Assembly: GCF_900465315.1 (NCBI RefSeq)
Contig: NZ_UBIX01000006.1
Length of the DNA stretch: 64,000 nt
Source of the DNA: Asaia bogorensis_B
GTDB taxonomy: Bacteria; Pseudomonadota; Alphaproteobacteria; Acetobacterales; Acetobacteraceae
Reading direction: 5' to 3' (one strand)
How positions within the stretch are numbered: position 1 is the first letter of the stretch; every line of letters starts with the position of its first letter. The notes beneath the pieces are model-generated. The model worked only from the letters and a program-made list of their open reading frames with translations, had not been told where the DNA came from and made no database searches. A program made the position numbers and the translations under genes. Of the stretch, positions 38,657 to 47,104 are shown piece after piece.

Positions 38657-39445
38657 ATGAGCCTGGAAGTCTGCATCGTAAACGGGAGAGGCAGCTTGGC
38701 CGCCGGATCAACGATTGACGCGCTCGGCCAGTTCGAGCTTCATCCTGTTCTCGGGCAGATTGGCGAGGCGCTGCGCTTCAGTCAGTCTCCGGCTTTCATG
38801 CTGGTGGCTGTCATCCTTGTTCTGGCCTTCCTGTATATCGGCATGCGCCCGGCGGCTGTTGTCCCGGGTCGTCTGCAGGCAGCGGCAGAACTGGGCTATG
38901 ACTTCATCCATAACATGGCGACAGAGACGATCGGCAAGGAGGGCACCGCCTTCTTCCCGTTCGTGTTCGCGCTGTTCTTCTTCATTCTGGCCGGTAACTA
39001 TCTCGGCCTGATCCCGTATTGCTTCACCTTTACCAGCCATATTGCCGTGACCGTGTCGCTGGCCCTGCTGGTTTTCGTGGTGTCTATTCTCGCTTCGCTG
39101 AAGCACCAGGGTTTCAAGTTCTTCGCGCATTTCCTGCCCGATGGCGCCCCTGTGTTCCTCGCGCCGCTTCTGGTGCCGATCGAGATCCTTTCTTTCCTTT
39201 CGCGACCTGTCAGCCTGTCGATCCGACTTTTCGCCAACATGATGGCTGGTCACGTTCTGCTCGAAGTTTTCGCTGGTTTTACCCTGATGCTGGCGGGTCT
39301 TGGGGCATTCGGGTCGGTGCTGGCTGTGGCGCCTGTCGTCATCAATGTCGCACTGACGGCTCTGGAATTGCTGGTGGGCGTTCTGCAGGCTTATGTGTTC
39401 GCCATCCTCACCTGCATTTATCTGCGTGAGGCTGTGGCGCACTGA
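38657..39445 (+). CDS. atpB: ATP synthase Fo subunit a
   Basis: A 262-residue membrane subunit that forms the proton half-channels. Five to six helices are visible. The essential Arg is in LSFLSRPVSLSIRLFANMMAGH, and the last helix LELLVGVLQAYVFAILTCIYL is the family signature. It lies between atpI and atpE. Confidence 0.96.
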   Translation: MSLEVCIVNGRGSLAAGSTIDALGQFELHPVLGQIGEALRFSQSPAFMLVAVILVLAFLYIGMRPAAVVPGRLQAAAELGYDFIHNMATETIGKEGTAFFPFVFALFFFILAGNYLGLIPYCFTFTSHIAVTVSLALLVFVVSILASLKHQGFKFFAHFLPDGAPVFLAPLLVPIEILSFLSRPVSLSIRLFANMMAGHVLLEVFAGFTLMLAGLGAFGSVLAVAPVVINVALTALELLVGVLQAYVFAILTCIYLREAVAH

Positions 39446-39502
39446 GTGCTCGCCGCGACCCACGCTCAACTGTTGTTTCGTCGTAACCAAGGAACCTGAC
39501 TC

Positions 39503-39727
39503 ATGGACGTCTCTGCTGCTCGCGAAATTGGCGCCGGTATTGCTGTTATCGCTCTTGCCGGTGTCGGCATCGGCCTCGGCAACATCTTCTCGACGCTGGT
39601 GAGCTCGATCGCCCGCAACCCGGCTGCACGCCCGCACGTGTTCGGCCTCGGCATGCTCGGCTTCGCGCTGACGGAAGCCGTTGCGCTTTTCGCTCTCCTC
39701 ATCGCCTTCCTGATCCTCTTCGTCTGA
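39503..39727 (+). CDS. atpE: ATP synthase Fo subunit c
   Basis: A 74-residue hairpin of two helices. The proton-carrying Glu58 lies in GFALTEAVALFALL; the polar loop IARNPAARPHVF contains the expected RNP motif. Glycines in the first helix (GAGIAVIALAGVGIGLGN) allow tight packing of the ring. The motif is that of an H+ type. Confidence 0.97.
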   Translation: MDVSAAREIGAGIAVIALAGVGIGLGNIFSTLVSSIARNPAARPHVFGLGMLGFALTEAVALFALLIAFLILFV

Positions 39728-39749
39728 TCCAGAGGCAGGGGTAACAGTC

Positions 39750-40352
39750 ATGCGCCTTCCGTCTCGAAACCTCGCTGCCACGCTTGCCGTCGTGCTTGCG
39801 CTCGGCACTGTGCCGGGACGGGCCTGGGCCGTTGGCATGCCGCAGCTTGACTTCTCCAACCCCCTGCTCATCGGGCAGGTGGTCTGGGGCGCTGTCATTT
39901 TTGCGGTCTTTTACGTCATTCTGAGCCGCTCGGCCCTGCCGCGCATCGAAGGGGTTCTGACCCATCGACGCAACCGGATCGAGGGCGATCTCGATATTGC
40001 CCGCCGTGCCCGTGACGACGCTGACCGCGCCGTTGACGAACTGCGTCGCGCCCGCCACGACGCGGCTGCACAGGCTCAGGCCAATATCGACCGGGTCGTT
40101 CACGAAGCCCGTATGGCTGCCGAGGCACAGACCCACGAAATGAACCATCGGCTCCATGCCGATATTGTCGAAGCTGAAAAGCGCATTGCTTCTGCCCGTG
40201 CCGAAGCGCTTGCCAGCCTGCCGACAGTCGCTACCGAAACGGCCCAGAGCCTGATCGAAAAGCTGCTGCGCCCCGCAGGTCTGGAAAATGCGGTTTCCAG
40301 AGCTCAGGTGCAGGACGCGGTCCAGGCCGGGCTTGCGGCCAGCAAGGGCTGA
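39750..40352 (+). CDS. ATP synthase Fo subunit b'
   Basis: A 200-residue peripheral-stalk subunit. It has an N-terminal signal-like segment (about 8-28), a membrane helix LIGQVVWGAVIFAVFYVIL (about 40-58) and a long charged coiled coil. Together with the next gene it forms the b/b' heterodimer of photosynthetic-type and alphaproteobacterial ATP synthases (commonly named atpF' or atpG). Confidence 0.92.
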   Translation: MRLPSRNLAATLAVVLALGTVPGRAWAVGMPQLDFSNPLLIGQVVWGAVIFAVFYVILSRSALPRIEGVLTHRRNRIEGDLDIARRARDDADRAVDELRRARHDAAAQAQANIDRVVHEARMAAEAQTHEMNHRLHADIVEAEKRIASARAEALASLPTVATETAQSLIEKLLRPAGLENAVSRAQVQDAVQAGLAASKG

Positions 40353-40364
40353 GGAGAGCACGCG

Positions 40365-40892
40365 ATGTTTCATGACCAGCGTTTTTATGTCGCTATTTCC
40401 TTCGTCCTGTTCTTCCTGTTCTTCGGGCGCAAACTCTGGGCGGCCATTGCAGCCGTTCTCGATGCCCGCGCTGACCAGGTTCGCAAGAATCTCGATGAGG
40501 CGAGCCGTCTACGCCGCGAGGCCGAGAAGATGCTGGAGGATGCCACGCGTGAGCGCGAGCAGGCTCTGGCAGAATCCCGTGCCCTGATCGAGCGTTCACG
40601 CGCCGAGGCGGCCAGCATTGCCGAAAACGCCCGTCGCGAGGCAGAAGCTGTGGCAGCCCGCCGCGAGCAGATGGCCCGCGACCGCATTGCGGCTTCAGAG
40701 CGCGCAGCCATTCGCGAAGTGCGCGAAATGGCTGCCGATGCAGCCATCAAGGCGACACGCAGCCTGCTGACACAGCATCTTACTGCCGAGCAGGCGGGCG
40801 CCTCAGCCCTGCTTGACCGTGGCATCAGTGATCTGCCACAGGCTTTGAAGGCTTCCAACGAAGCCGGATCGCGCAACCAGAACGCGGCCTGA
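40365..40892 (+). CDS. atpF: ATP synthase Fo subunit b
   Basis: A 175-residue stalk subunit: one membrane helix RFYVAISFVLFFLFFGRKLWAAIAAVLDAR near the N-terminus, then a long Ala/Arg/Glu coiled coil (about 45-150). It lies 12 bases after b'. The F1 genes are not in the window, as expected for the split arrangement of this group. Confidence 0.94.
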   Translation: MFHDQRFYVAISFVLFFLFFGRKLWAAIAAVLDARADQVRKNLDEASRLRREAEKMLEDATREREQALAESRALIERSRAEAASIAENARREAEAVAARREQMARDRIAASERAAIREVREMAADAAIKATRSLLTQHLTAEQAGASALLDRGISDLPQALKASNEAGSRNQNAA

Positions 40893-40897
40893 TCATC

Positions 40898-40921
40898 TGT
40901 CCGGGCTTCATGGCCCGGACA
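40898..40921 (+). terminator. Hairpin at the end of the Fo operon
   Basis: A 9-bp perfect stem TGTCCGGGC/GCCCGGACA with a six-base loop begins five bases after the atpF stop. Only a weak T-tract follows, so it may end transcription partially or just protect the mRNA. Confidence 0.45.
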
Positions 40922-40941
40922 ATTCATAGGCGGTTTCTGCC

Positions 40942-41667
40942 ATGACCATTCGTCTCTCCATCGTTATCGCCGTTCTGAATGAGGCTGAGAATATCCGCCC
41001 CGTTTGCGAGGAACTCGCGAATGTGTTCGAGAACGCGCCGGATATCGAAATCATCTTCGTTGATGATGGCAGCCGCGATGCGACGGTGCCCCAACTCCTC
41101 TCTGCCCGCGAAAGCCTCCTTCCTGCCCTGCGCCTGCTGAGCCATGATCGGTGCCGGGGCAAGTCTGCGGCGTTGCGTACCGGCATCGAGGCGGCCCAGG
41201 GACGCTGGATTGCCACGCTGGATGGCGACGGTCAGGATGATCCCGCAGTCATTATCGACATGCTCAAACGTGCCGAAGCCTTCAAGGAGGGCGAACCTCT
41301 GGTTGTCGGCGTTCGCCTCAAGCGGAATGACCGTCTTTCACGCGTGATCGCCACGCGACTGGCCAACGGGCTGCGTCGTCGCCTGCTCAATGATGGCTGC
41401 CCGGATACGGGCGCCCCCATGAAGCTGTTTGCCCGTGATACCTTCCTGCGCATTCCGCAATTCGAGGGTGTGCATCGCTTTCTGCCCGCCCTTCTCGGGT
41501 GCTACGGGGCAAAGCTGATCTGTGTCGAGACCCGTCACCGGGCGCGTCTGCACGGCCAGTCCAAATATACCAATCTCAATCGCGCGCTCGTCGGCATCCG
41601 TGATCTTCTGGGTGTCATGTGGCTGCTCAATCGCACGAGACTGCCGGGCCGCGTAACCGAACGCTGA
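40942..41667 (+). CDS. Glycosyltransferase family 2, dolichyl/undecaprenyl-phosphate sugar synthase type
   Basis: A 241-residue GT-A enzyme. LSIVIAVLNEAENIRPVCEELANVF, IIFVDDGSRDATVPQLL, LSHDRCRGKSAALRTGIEAAQG and the metal-binding TLDGDGQDDP are the family motifs. It lacks the C-terminal membrane helices of ArnC. It probably loads a sugar on a polyprenyl phosphate. The next gene, an ArnT-like transferase eight bases away, would use that donor. Confidence 0.88.
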   Translation: MTIRLSIVIAVLNEAENIRPVCEELANVFENAPDIEIIFVDDGSRDATVPQLLSARESLLPALRLLSHDRCRGKSAALRTGIEAAQGRWIATLDGDGQDDPAVIIDMLKRAEAFKEGEPLVVGVRLKRNDRLSRVIATRLANGLRRRLLNDGCPDTGAPMKLFARDTFLRIPQFEGVHRFLPALLGCYGAKLICVETRHRARLHGQSKYTNLNRALVGIRDLLGVMWLLNRTRLPGRVTER

Positions 41668-41675
41668 GGGCTCTC

Positions 41676-43328
41676 ATGACTCTGACCTGGCGCCATTACC
41701 TTGGCGTAGCGCTGCTGACGCTGGCAATTTTCCTGCCTGGGCGGATGAGCCTCGTGCCGCTCGATCGCGATGAGCCGCGCTATATGGAAGCGTCGGCCCA
41801 GATGCTTGAGAGCGGCAATTTCATCGATGTCCGTTTTCTCGATCAGCCCCGCTATCTGCAGCCCGCTGGGATTTACTGGCTGGAGGCAACGGCGCAGAAA
41901 ATCTTTGGCGGTCCTCATGACCGTCATGTTGCCTGGCCCTATCGAATCCCGAGCCTGATTGCCGCCGTATCGGCAGTGACCCTGACCGCTTATCTGGGAT
42001 CCCTGCTCTTTGGTGGAATGACCGGCCTTGTCGCTGCGGCCCTTCTGGCAGTCTCGACGCTGCTGACGGCCGAAGGGCGGATGGCGACCATCGACACCGT
42101 CTTGCTGCTCGATATCCTGCTGGTCGAGACGGCCTTGCTGCGGGCTTATCTCGATGCCCAGCGCAACCGCGAGACGCCGGTCACCATCGCGCTTCTGTAT
42201 TGGGGCGCGCTGGGTTGTGGGCTCATGCTCAAGGGGCCGGTCGTTCTCATTCCAGGGCTTGCCACACCGCTCGCCCTGCGCGTGATCGAAAAGCAGGCGA
42301 GCTGGTTCCGGCGTTTGCGCCCTTCATGGGGCTGGCTGGTCACTCTGGCTGTCGTGCTGCCCTGGTGCATCGCGATTGGCGTGGTCAGCCACGGTGCTTT
42401 CTTCTCACGGGCAGTCGGAACCAATTTCCTTGGCAAGATCGGACACGGGCAGCAGGCGCATGGCTTGCCGCCGGGCTTTCACGCCGTAGTGTTCCTGCTC
42501 GCCTTCTGGCCCGGCTCGCTTTTTCTGGTGTTGGGTCTGCCTGCCATCTGGGCGCGTCACCGCGAGCCTGCCGTGCGCTTCCTGTTGTGCTGGATCGTCC
42601 CCCATTGGCTGGTTTTCGAGGCAATTGCGACCAAACTGCCGCATTATGTTCTGCCCACCTACCCCGCGATTGCCATTCTGGTAGCGGCCACGCTGGTCAG
42701 GTGGCCGCTACGCCGACCCTCTGCCTTGTGGGCACGGGGGCTGATGGGGGTCTATGGTTTGCTCTGGGGCGCACTGGCCCTGGTTTTTGCCGTGGCTGGA
42801 CTCGCCTTGCTATGGCAGAGCGAACATCGCTTCGATATTGGCGCGTCGATTGCCGTGGCAGGCGCTCTGCCCCTGGTAGTTTACGGGTTCTGGCTTCTGT
42901 GGAAAGCGCGACGCCTCCAGGCGGCCTGGGTCATGATCAGCGCGGCTGTTGTGATCCATGCCGGCATCTTCCTCACTGTCATACCCAATCTTGGCCTGTT
43001 GCAGCTCGCGCCCCGCGCTGCGGCGCTTTACGAGGATTACAAGCCTTGTGAGGATAGCACGCTCGTCTCGGTATCCTATTCGGAGCCCAGCCTGGCGTTT
43101 CTGGCCGGATCGAACACGAAGCTGCTCGGTGTGCCCGATGCCGCACGGTATCTCACAGCCAATATGGCGTGTTCTCTGGTGCTGGTCGATCGCAAGGACG
43201 AGGCAGCGCTTCGCTCAGCGCTGGACGGGCAGGGCGTTGCCCTAACGGAATATGGCCGCGTTACCGGGCTCAACTATTCCAATGGTCACAAGCTGGACCT
43301 AGGATTGTTTGCACCGACCCGCCGTTAA
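41676..43328 (+). CDS. ArnT/PMT-like integral membrane glycosyltransferase
   Basis: A protein of about 550 residues with some 10-12 membrane helices of the GT-C fold. The first periplasmic loop has LVPLDRDEPRYMEASAQMLESGNFIDVRFLDQPRYLQPAGIYWLEA, with the Asp-Glu pair typical of the ArnT/PMT family. It would move a lipid-linked sugar to lipid A or another envelope acceptor. ATG 41676 starts eight bases after the GT2 stop. A longer frame from 41619 overlaps that gene and is not needed. Confidence 0.88.
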   Translation: MTLTWRHYLGVALLTLAIFLPGRMSLVPLDRDEPRYMEASAQMLESGNFIDVRFLDQPRYLQPAGIYWLEATAQKIFGGPHDRHVAWPYRIPSLIAAVSAVTLTAYLGSLLFGGMTGLVAAALLAVSTLLTAEGRMATIDTVLLLDILLVETALLRAYLDAQRNRETPVTIALLYWGALGCGLMLKGPVVLIPGLATPLALRVIEKQASWFRRLRPSWGWLVTLAVVLPWCIAIGVVSHGAFFSRAVGTNFLGKIGHGQQAHGLPPGFHAVVFLLAFWPGSLFLVLGLPAIWARHREPAVRFLLCWIVPHWLVFEAIATKLPHYVLPTYPAIAILVAATLVRWPLRRPSALWARGLMGVYGLLWGALALVFAVAGLALLWQSEHRFDIGASIAVAGALPLVVYGFWLLWKARRLQAAWVMISAAVVIHAGIFLTVIPNLGLLQLAPRAAALYEDYKPCEDSTLVSVSYSEPSLAFLAGSNTKLLGVPDAARYLTANMACSLVLVDRKDEAALRSALDGQGVALTEYGRVTGLNYSNGHKLDLGLFAPTRR

Positions 43329-43432
43329 GGGCGGGGAGCAAGCAACAGTGATGAATTTCTTGAAGACGGGATGATGCCCAAACGGGTAATTTCTCTCTTC
43401 TTCAAGTATTCACGAGTATGTATGATATTAAA

Positions 43433-43564
43433 TCAGGCCGTACGATCTGCTGCGATGGTGGCAACCAGCAAAGCGCCAATAACGGGAATGAAAGAAACCA
43501 TCGTCAGAGCGCTCAGAGCGCTAAGCGGATGCGAGACGAGGTTGAGGATTTCGACAGTGAACAT
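43433..43564 (-). CDS. Possible 43-residue hydrophobic membrane protein
   Basis: ATG at 43564 is preceded by AGGAA at six bases. The product has an amphipathic start (MFTVEILNLVSHPLSALSAL), a hydrophobic helix of about 20 residues (MVSFIPVIGALLVATIAA) and a short charged tail. The FIPVIGALL stretch loosely recalls the first helix of NuoM-type subunits, so a remnant of such a gene cannot be excluded. It lies in a 416-base gap on the same strand as the DUF2721 gene. Confidence 0.4.
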   Translation of the reverse strand: MFTVEILNLVSHPLSALSALTMVSFIPVIGALLVATIAADRTA

Positions 43565-43744
43565 AAGCTATTCCTAAGGTATCTGGTGTGTGGGCGCGGT
43601 AAGAGCGCCCAAAACCGGTCCGAAGCAATCGCTCAAAACGCGTTCCAGCAATGCAATAAACGCATGGAACGACTTCGTTTTCTATTTGGATTTTACCTTC
43701 GGGTATTTGACGAAATAAAATATCCCCTCAAGGTGTCCCGAGGT

Positions 43745-44260
43745 CTATCTTGTTGCTTTGATGGTGGTTACGGGCTTGGGCAGGGCTCCATCTCTTTTCA
43801 GGCCATGCCAGGCCAGAAGCGTATCCACCAGAAAAGACGACAGCGCTCCGACCGTACAGAACAGCGCACCTCCGAACAGGAAGATCAGCCAGGCCACAGT
43901 CTGGCTGTTGTGCAGGCTGCCAAGAAACAGGGCGAGTGCCGCGCCGCAGGTGGAGGCCCCACCAACGCCGCCCAGCATGATGGCGCAATCCAGAGCAAAG
44001 ACTCGCCGACGCAGCCGATTCTGGTGGCGCGTCAGCCGCGCTGTCTCATCCGGGTCCTCCTCATGGTCGTCCTGCAGGCGATGGGCGACTTCCTCCACAT
44101 GGTCCGAAACCCGTGCCAGACGCGTGTTGAACAGGGTCAGCAGCGAGGCGACACCTGACAGCATGAAGACCGGTGTCAGAGCGACCTGAATGACATGGGC
44201 AACACTGTCGATGGGTTCGGGGGCCAGAAGGGCGTTGAGGCCGACGGGGTCGAGCGCCAT
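43745..44260 (-). CDS. DUF2721 membrane protein
   Basis: A 171-residue protein. An N-terminal helix segment (VAHVIQVALTPVFMLSGVASLLTLFNTRLARVSDHV) is followed by a charged stretch rich in Asp, Glu and Arg, then two further helices (FALDCAIMLGGVGGASTCGAALALFLG and VAWLIFLFGGALFCTVGALSSFLVDTLL). This is the DUF2721 layout; no function is known. The start at 44260 matches the conserved part and has AGGAT upstream. Confidence 0.85.
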   Translation of the reverse strand: MALDPVGLNALLAPEPIDSVAHVIQVALTPVFMLSGVASLLTLFNTRLARVSDHVEEVAHRLQDDHEEDPDETARLTRHQNRLRRRVFALDCAIMLGGVGGASTCGAALALFLGSLHNSQTVAWLIFLFGGALFCTVGALSSFLVDTLLAWHGLKRDGALPKPVTTIKATR

Positions 44261-44585
44261 GAGAATGCTATCCTGAAATGAAGGCGTGAAAGCCGGACTG
44301 TGTGGAAGCCAGCAGGTTTTACAGTGCTGGCAAAACTCTGCAACATGACAGCGCAAGGGGCAGCTGGTTCTGCTCCCTGTGCCGCGTCACACGGTCTGCT
44401 TCGAGGGGGCACGGCATTGGCAGGGCAGGAGCAAAGGCTGGTGGCAAAATGAAGCGGGATTTAGCGGCAAGCAGGGTCACCGCACCCTGGGATCGGTCTT
44501 TTGGAGTGCCTCTCTGGCGCACCGCTCCAGCTATGTTAAAACCTGATCCGCTCAGGCCCGGCAGACGAGGGGCAAGGCGTTTCGT
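44261..44585. other. Divergent intergenic region with an inverted repeat
   Basis: It separates the DUF2721 and creatininase-like genes. A perfect 7-bp inverted repeat GCCAGCA/TGCTGGC with a ten-base centre lies at 44308-44331, 48 bases upstream of the DUF2721 start. No coding frame is convincing. Confidence 0.45.
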
Positions 44586-45428
44586 GTGTCAAGTTTTCCG
44601 GTGAAAGATCTCGGTTTGGCTTTTATTCCCGGTGTCAGGCGTGCGGCCTGTCTGTTGGTTGCCTCGGCGCTGACCTGTGTCATTCGTCCGTCCACAGGTC
44701 ATGCCGAGACGGTATCCTTTGCAAGGCTGACCTGGACCGAAATCCAGTCCCGCATCCAGTCCGGGACAGATACGATCATCGTGCCCGTAGGGGGAACCGA
44801 GCAAAGCGGCCCCTATATTGCCGTCGGCAAGCACAATGTGCGGGCCGAAGTGCAGGCGGAACGTATTGCCGCCCGACTGGGCCATACGCTTGTCGCGCCG
44901 GTCATTGCCTATGTTCCCGAAGGCGGAACCTCCCCCCGCACCTCCCACATGCGTTTTGCCGGGACGATCTCGATCCCGCCTGCCGTGTTTGAGGGGCTGA
45001 TCATGGGCGCGGGGGACAGTTTTCATGTCCAGGGTTTCAGGCGTGTCGTGTTTATTGCCGACCACGGCGGGTATTTGTCCTATCTCAAGGCGGCGGTGGA
45101 CAAGCTGAACAATAAGTGGCGTGGTCAGGGCGAGGCCATCTACCTCGCGGCCTATTATGACAGTATTGGCACACGCTATGCCGAAATCCTGAGGCAAAAG
45201 GGATATGGCAAGGACTTGGGCAAACATGCGGATCTGAGCGATACGGCTCTCATGCTGGCCATCGATCCGACGATGGTGCGTGAGCAGGCGTTGCACAGTG
45301 CTGCGCTGCCAGACAGCGCACAGGGTGTTTATGGAGGCGACCCGCGCCCGGCGACTGTGGCGCTGGGGCAGATCGGAACAGCGATTCAGGTTCAGGCGGC
45401 GCTCGATGCCCTCGGCGCGTCACGCTAG
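44586..45428 (+). CDS. Creatininase-family protein, exported
   Basis: A 280-residue member with a signal peptide (about 18-41, ending GHAE). The core has IIVPVGGTEQSGPYIAVGKHNVRAE where classical creatininases have TEQHGPHxxxGTDT: the Glu is kept, His is Ser, and the Asp position is in GKHN. HMRFAGTISIPP and VVFIADHGGYLSYL provide the later His. It thus belongs to a subgroup with a modified metal site and a periplasmic location, so creatinine is unlikely as its substrate. GTG start. The next gene, 25 bases on, encodes a secreted beta-propeller, suggesting one operon. Confidence 0.85.
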   Translation: MSSFPVKDLGLAFIPGVRRAACLLVASALTCVIRPSTGHAETVSFARLTWTEIQSRIQSGTDTIIVPVGGTEQSGPYIAVGKHNVRAEVQAERIAARLGHTLVAPVIAYVPEGGTSPRTSHMRFAGTISIPPAVFEGLIMGAGDSFHVQGFRRVVFIADHGGYLSYLKAAVDKLNNKWRGQGEAIYLAAYYDSIGTRYAEILRQKGYGKDLGKHADLSDTALMLAIDPTMVREQALHSAALPDSAQGVYGGDPRPATVALGQIGTAIQVQAALDALGASR

Positions 45429-45453
45429 GCAGAACCGTTATCAAGGAGCATCT

Positions 45454-46806
45454 ATGAAGTTTTCACATCACGCGTTCATCGTCTCGCTGGTTGGCCTGTC
45501 ATTGGCCACCGCCCAGGCGACACGTGCGCAGGAAACCCCTGCAGCTCCGGCACAGGCGGCGTCCGCACCGGCTACAGCATCATCCGCTGCGTCGGGTGTG
45601 ACCTCACAAGCCCCGGCTTCTGCCAGCACAACGCCGGCTGCCGCGCCTCCATCCAGCACAACGCCGGTCGCCCCCGTGGCTCAGGTGACGCCCCCGGTCA
45701 TGACGAACGCGGCCACCCCGGTTGCCGGTGCTGTGCAGACCATTCCCGGCATGCCTGCGGTCATTGACCCCAAAAACATCTATAGCGAGACGATTTCGGG
45801 TAAGATCTCGCCGGCCATCAAGGATGATCTGGCGCGGGTTTATGTGCCCAATCTGCGCGGCAACAGCGTGTCGGTCATCGATCCCGCAACGTTCAAGGTG
45901 GTCGACACCTTCAAGGTGGGTCGCAGCCCGCAGCATGTGGTGCCCAGCTGGGATCTGCGGACATTGTGGGTCACCAATAACGCCGAGGGTAGCAATGATG
46001 GCAGCCTGACGCCGATCGATCCGCGTACGGGCAAGCCGGGTCCTGCTGTCACGGTGGACGACCCCTACAACATGTATTTCACCCCGGATGGCAAATACGC
46101 CATCGTGGTGGCTGAAGCGCATGAGCGTCTGGATTTCCGCGACCCGCATACCATGGCCCTTATCGGCTCGGTTGAGGCGCCGCAGTGCAAGGGCATCAAC
46201 CATGCCGATTTCTCGATCGATGGCCGTTATGCCATTTTCACCTGTGAATTCGGTGGCTATCTGGCCAAGATCGATACGGTCAACCGCAGCCTGATCGGGT
46301 ATCTCAAGCTGTCGAAGGGTGGGATGCCGCAGGATATCCTGACTGCCCCGGACGGCCATAAATTCTACATTGCCGATATGCATGCCGATGGTGTGTTCGT
46401 GGTCGATGGTGACAGCTTCAAGGAAACAGGGTTCATCCCGACTGGCCCCGGTACGCATGGCGAATACCCCAGCCGTGACGGCAAGTTCATGTATGTGGCC
46501 AATCGCGGTTCACACAGGATTCATGGTCCGCGTCACAGCCCTGGCAGCGTGTCAGTGATCGATTTCGCGACAGACAAGGTCGTCAAGACCTGGCCGATCC
46601 CCGGCGGTGGCAGCCCGGATATGGGCAATGTCAGCGCCGATGGAAAGCTCCTCTGGCTCTCCGGCCGTTTCGATGATGTAGCCTATGCCATCAACACCGA
46701 GACCGGCGATGTGAAGAAGATCCCCGTAGGGGCTGAACCGCATGGTCTGACCGTCTGGCCGCAGCCGGGCCGCTACAGCGTGGGTCACACCGGTATCCTG
46801 CGTTAA
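45454..46806 (+). CDS. Secreted YVTN/YncE-type beta-propeller protein
   Basis: A 450-residue exported protein. A signal peptide (about 1-25) precedes an Ala/Pro/Thr/Ser low-complexity linker (about 26-95). Seven-bladed propeller repeats follow from about 125, with recurring units such as VYVPNLRGNSVSVIDPATFKVVDTFKVG and FMYVANRGS...VSVIDFATDKVVKTWPIPG. Such propellers bind partners or ligands in the periplasm; no catalytic motif is seen. It follows the creatininase-like gene with AAGGAG before its ATG. Confidence 0.88.
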   Translation: MKFSHHAFIVSLVGLSLATAQATRAQETPAAPAQAASAPATASSAASGVTSQAPASASTTPAAAPPSSTTPVAPVAQVTPPVMTNAATPVAGAVQTIPGMPAVIDPKNIYSETISGKISPAIKDDLARVYVPNLRGNSVSVIDPATFKVVDTFKVGRSPQHVVPSWDLRTLWVTNNAEGSNDGSLTPIDPRTGKPGPAVTVDDPYNMYFTPDGKYAIVVAEAHERLDFRDPHTMALIGSVEAPQCKGINHADFSIDGRYAIFTCEFGGYLAKIDTVNRSLIGYLKLSKGGMPQDILTAPDGHKFYIADMHADGVFVVDGDSFKETGFIPTGPGTHGEYPSRDGKFMYVANRGSHRIHGPRHSPGSVSVIDFATDKVVKTWPIPGGGSPDMGNVSADGKLLWLSGRFDDVAYAINTETGDVKKIPVGAEPHGLTVWPQPGRYSVGHTGILR

Positions 46807-47104
46807 GTTATGCCATCCGGGCGGCTTAAGGCCGTGCCGCCCGGAATGGAAGGCCCGTTATTTTCTGACGGGTCATACGGCGCCAACCTCCCTTGCGCCC
46901 GAACACCGTGGATAAACGATCGATTGTCCAATGGTAGCCTTCCGGCTCCGCCCAAGGCCGTGTGTTCGAGGCAGGGCACGCACTCTCGTCGCTCCCCGGC
47001 AGACGAGACAGCCGGGGCGGGCCACAGGGATGTGACTGGACCCGGTTGGGCGATCGGGCCTTGCTTATGCAATTGTAAAGATACGACCCCAGGAGTCCGA
47101 CCCG
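46807..47104. other. Intergenic region with a GC-rich hairpin
   Basis: A perfect 9-bp stem CCGGGCGGC/GCCGCCCGG with a ten-base loop at 46817-46844 follows the propeller gene; it lacks a T-run. The rest should hold the lldD promoter, with CAATTG near 47070 and AGGAG nine bases before the lldD ATG. No gene is seen. Confidence 0.45.

Noticed and set aside
38708..39898. 396-codon open frame antisense to atpB-atpE
   Set aside because: Low-complexity Glu/Arg/His composition, as expected of the complement of membrane-protein codons.
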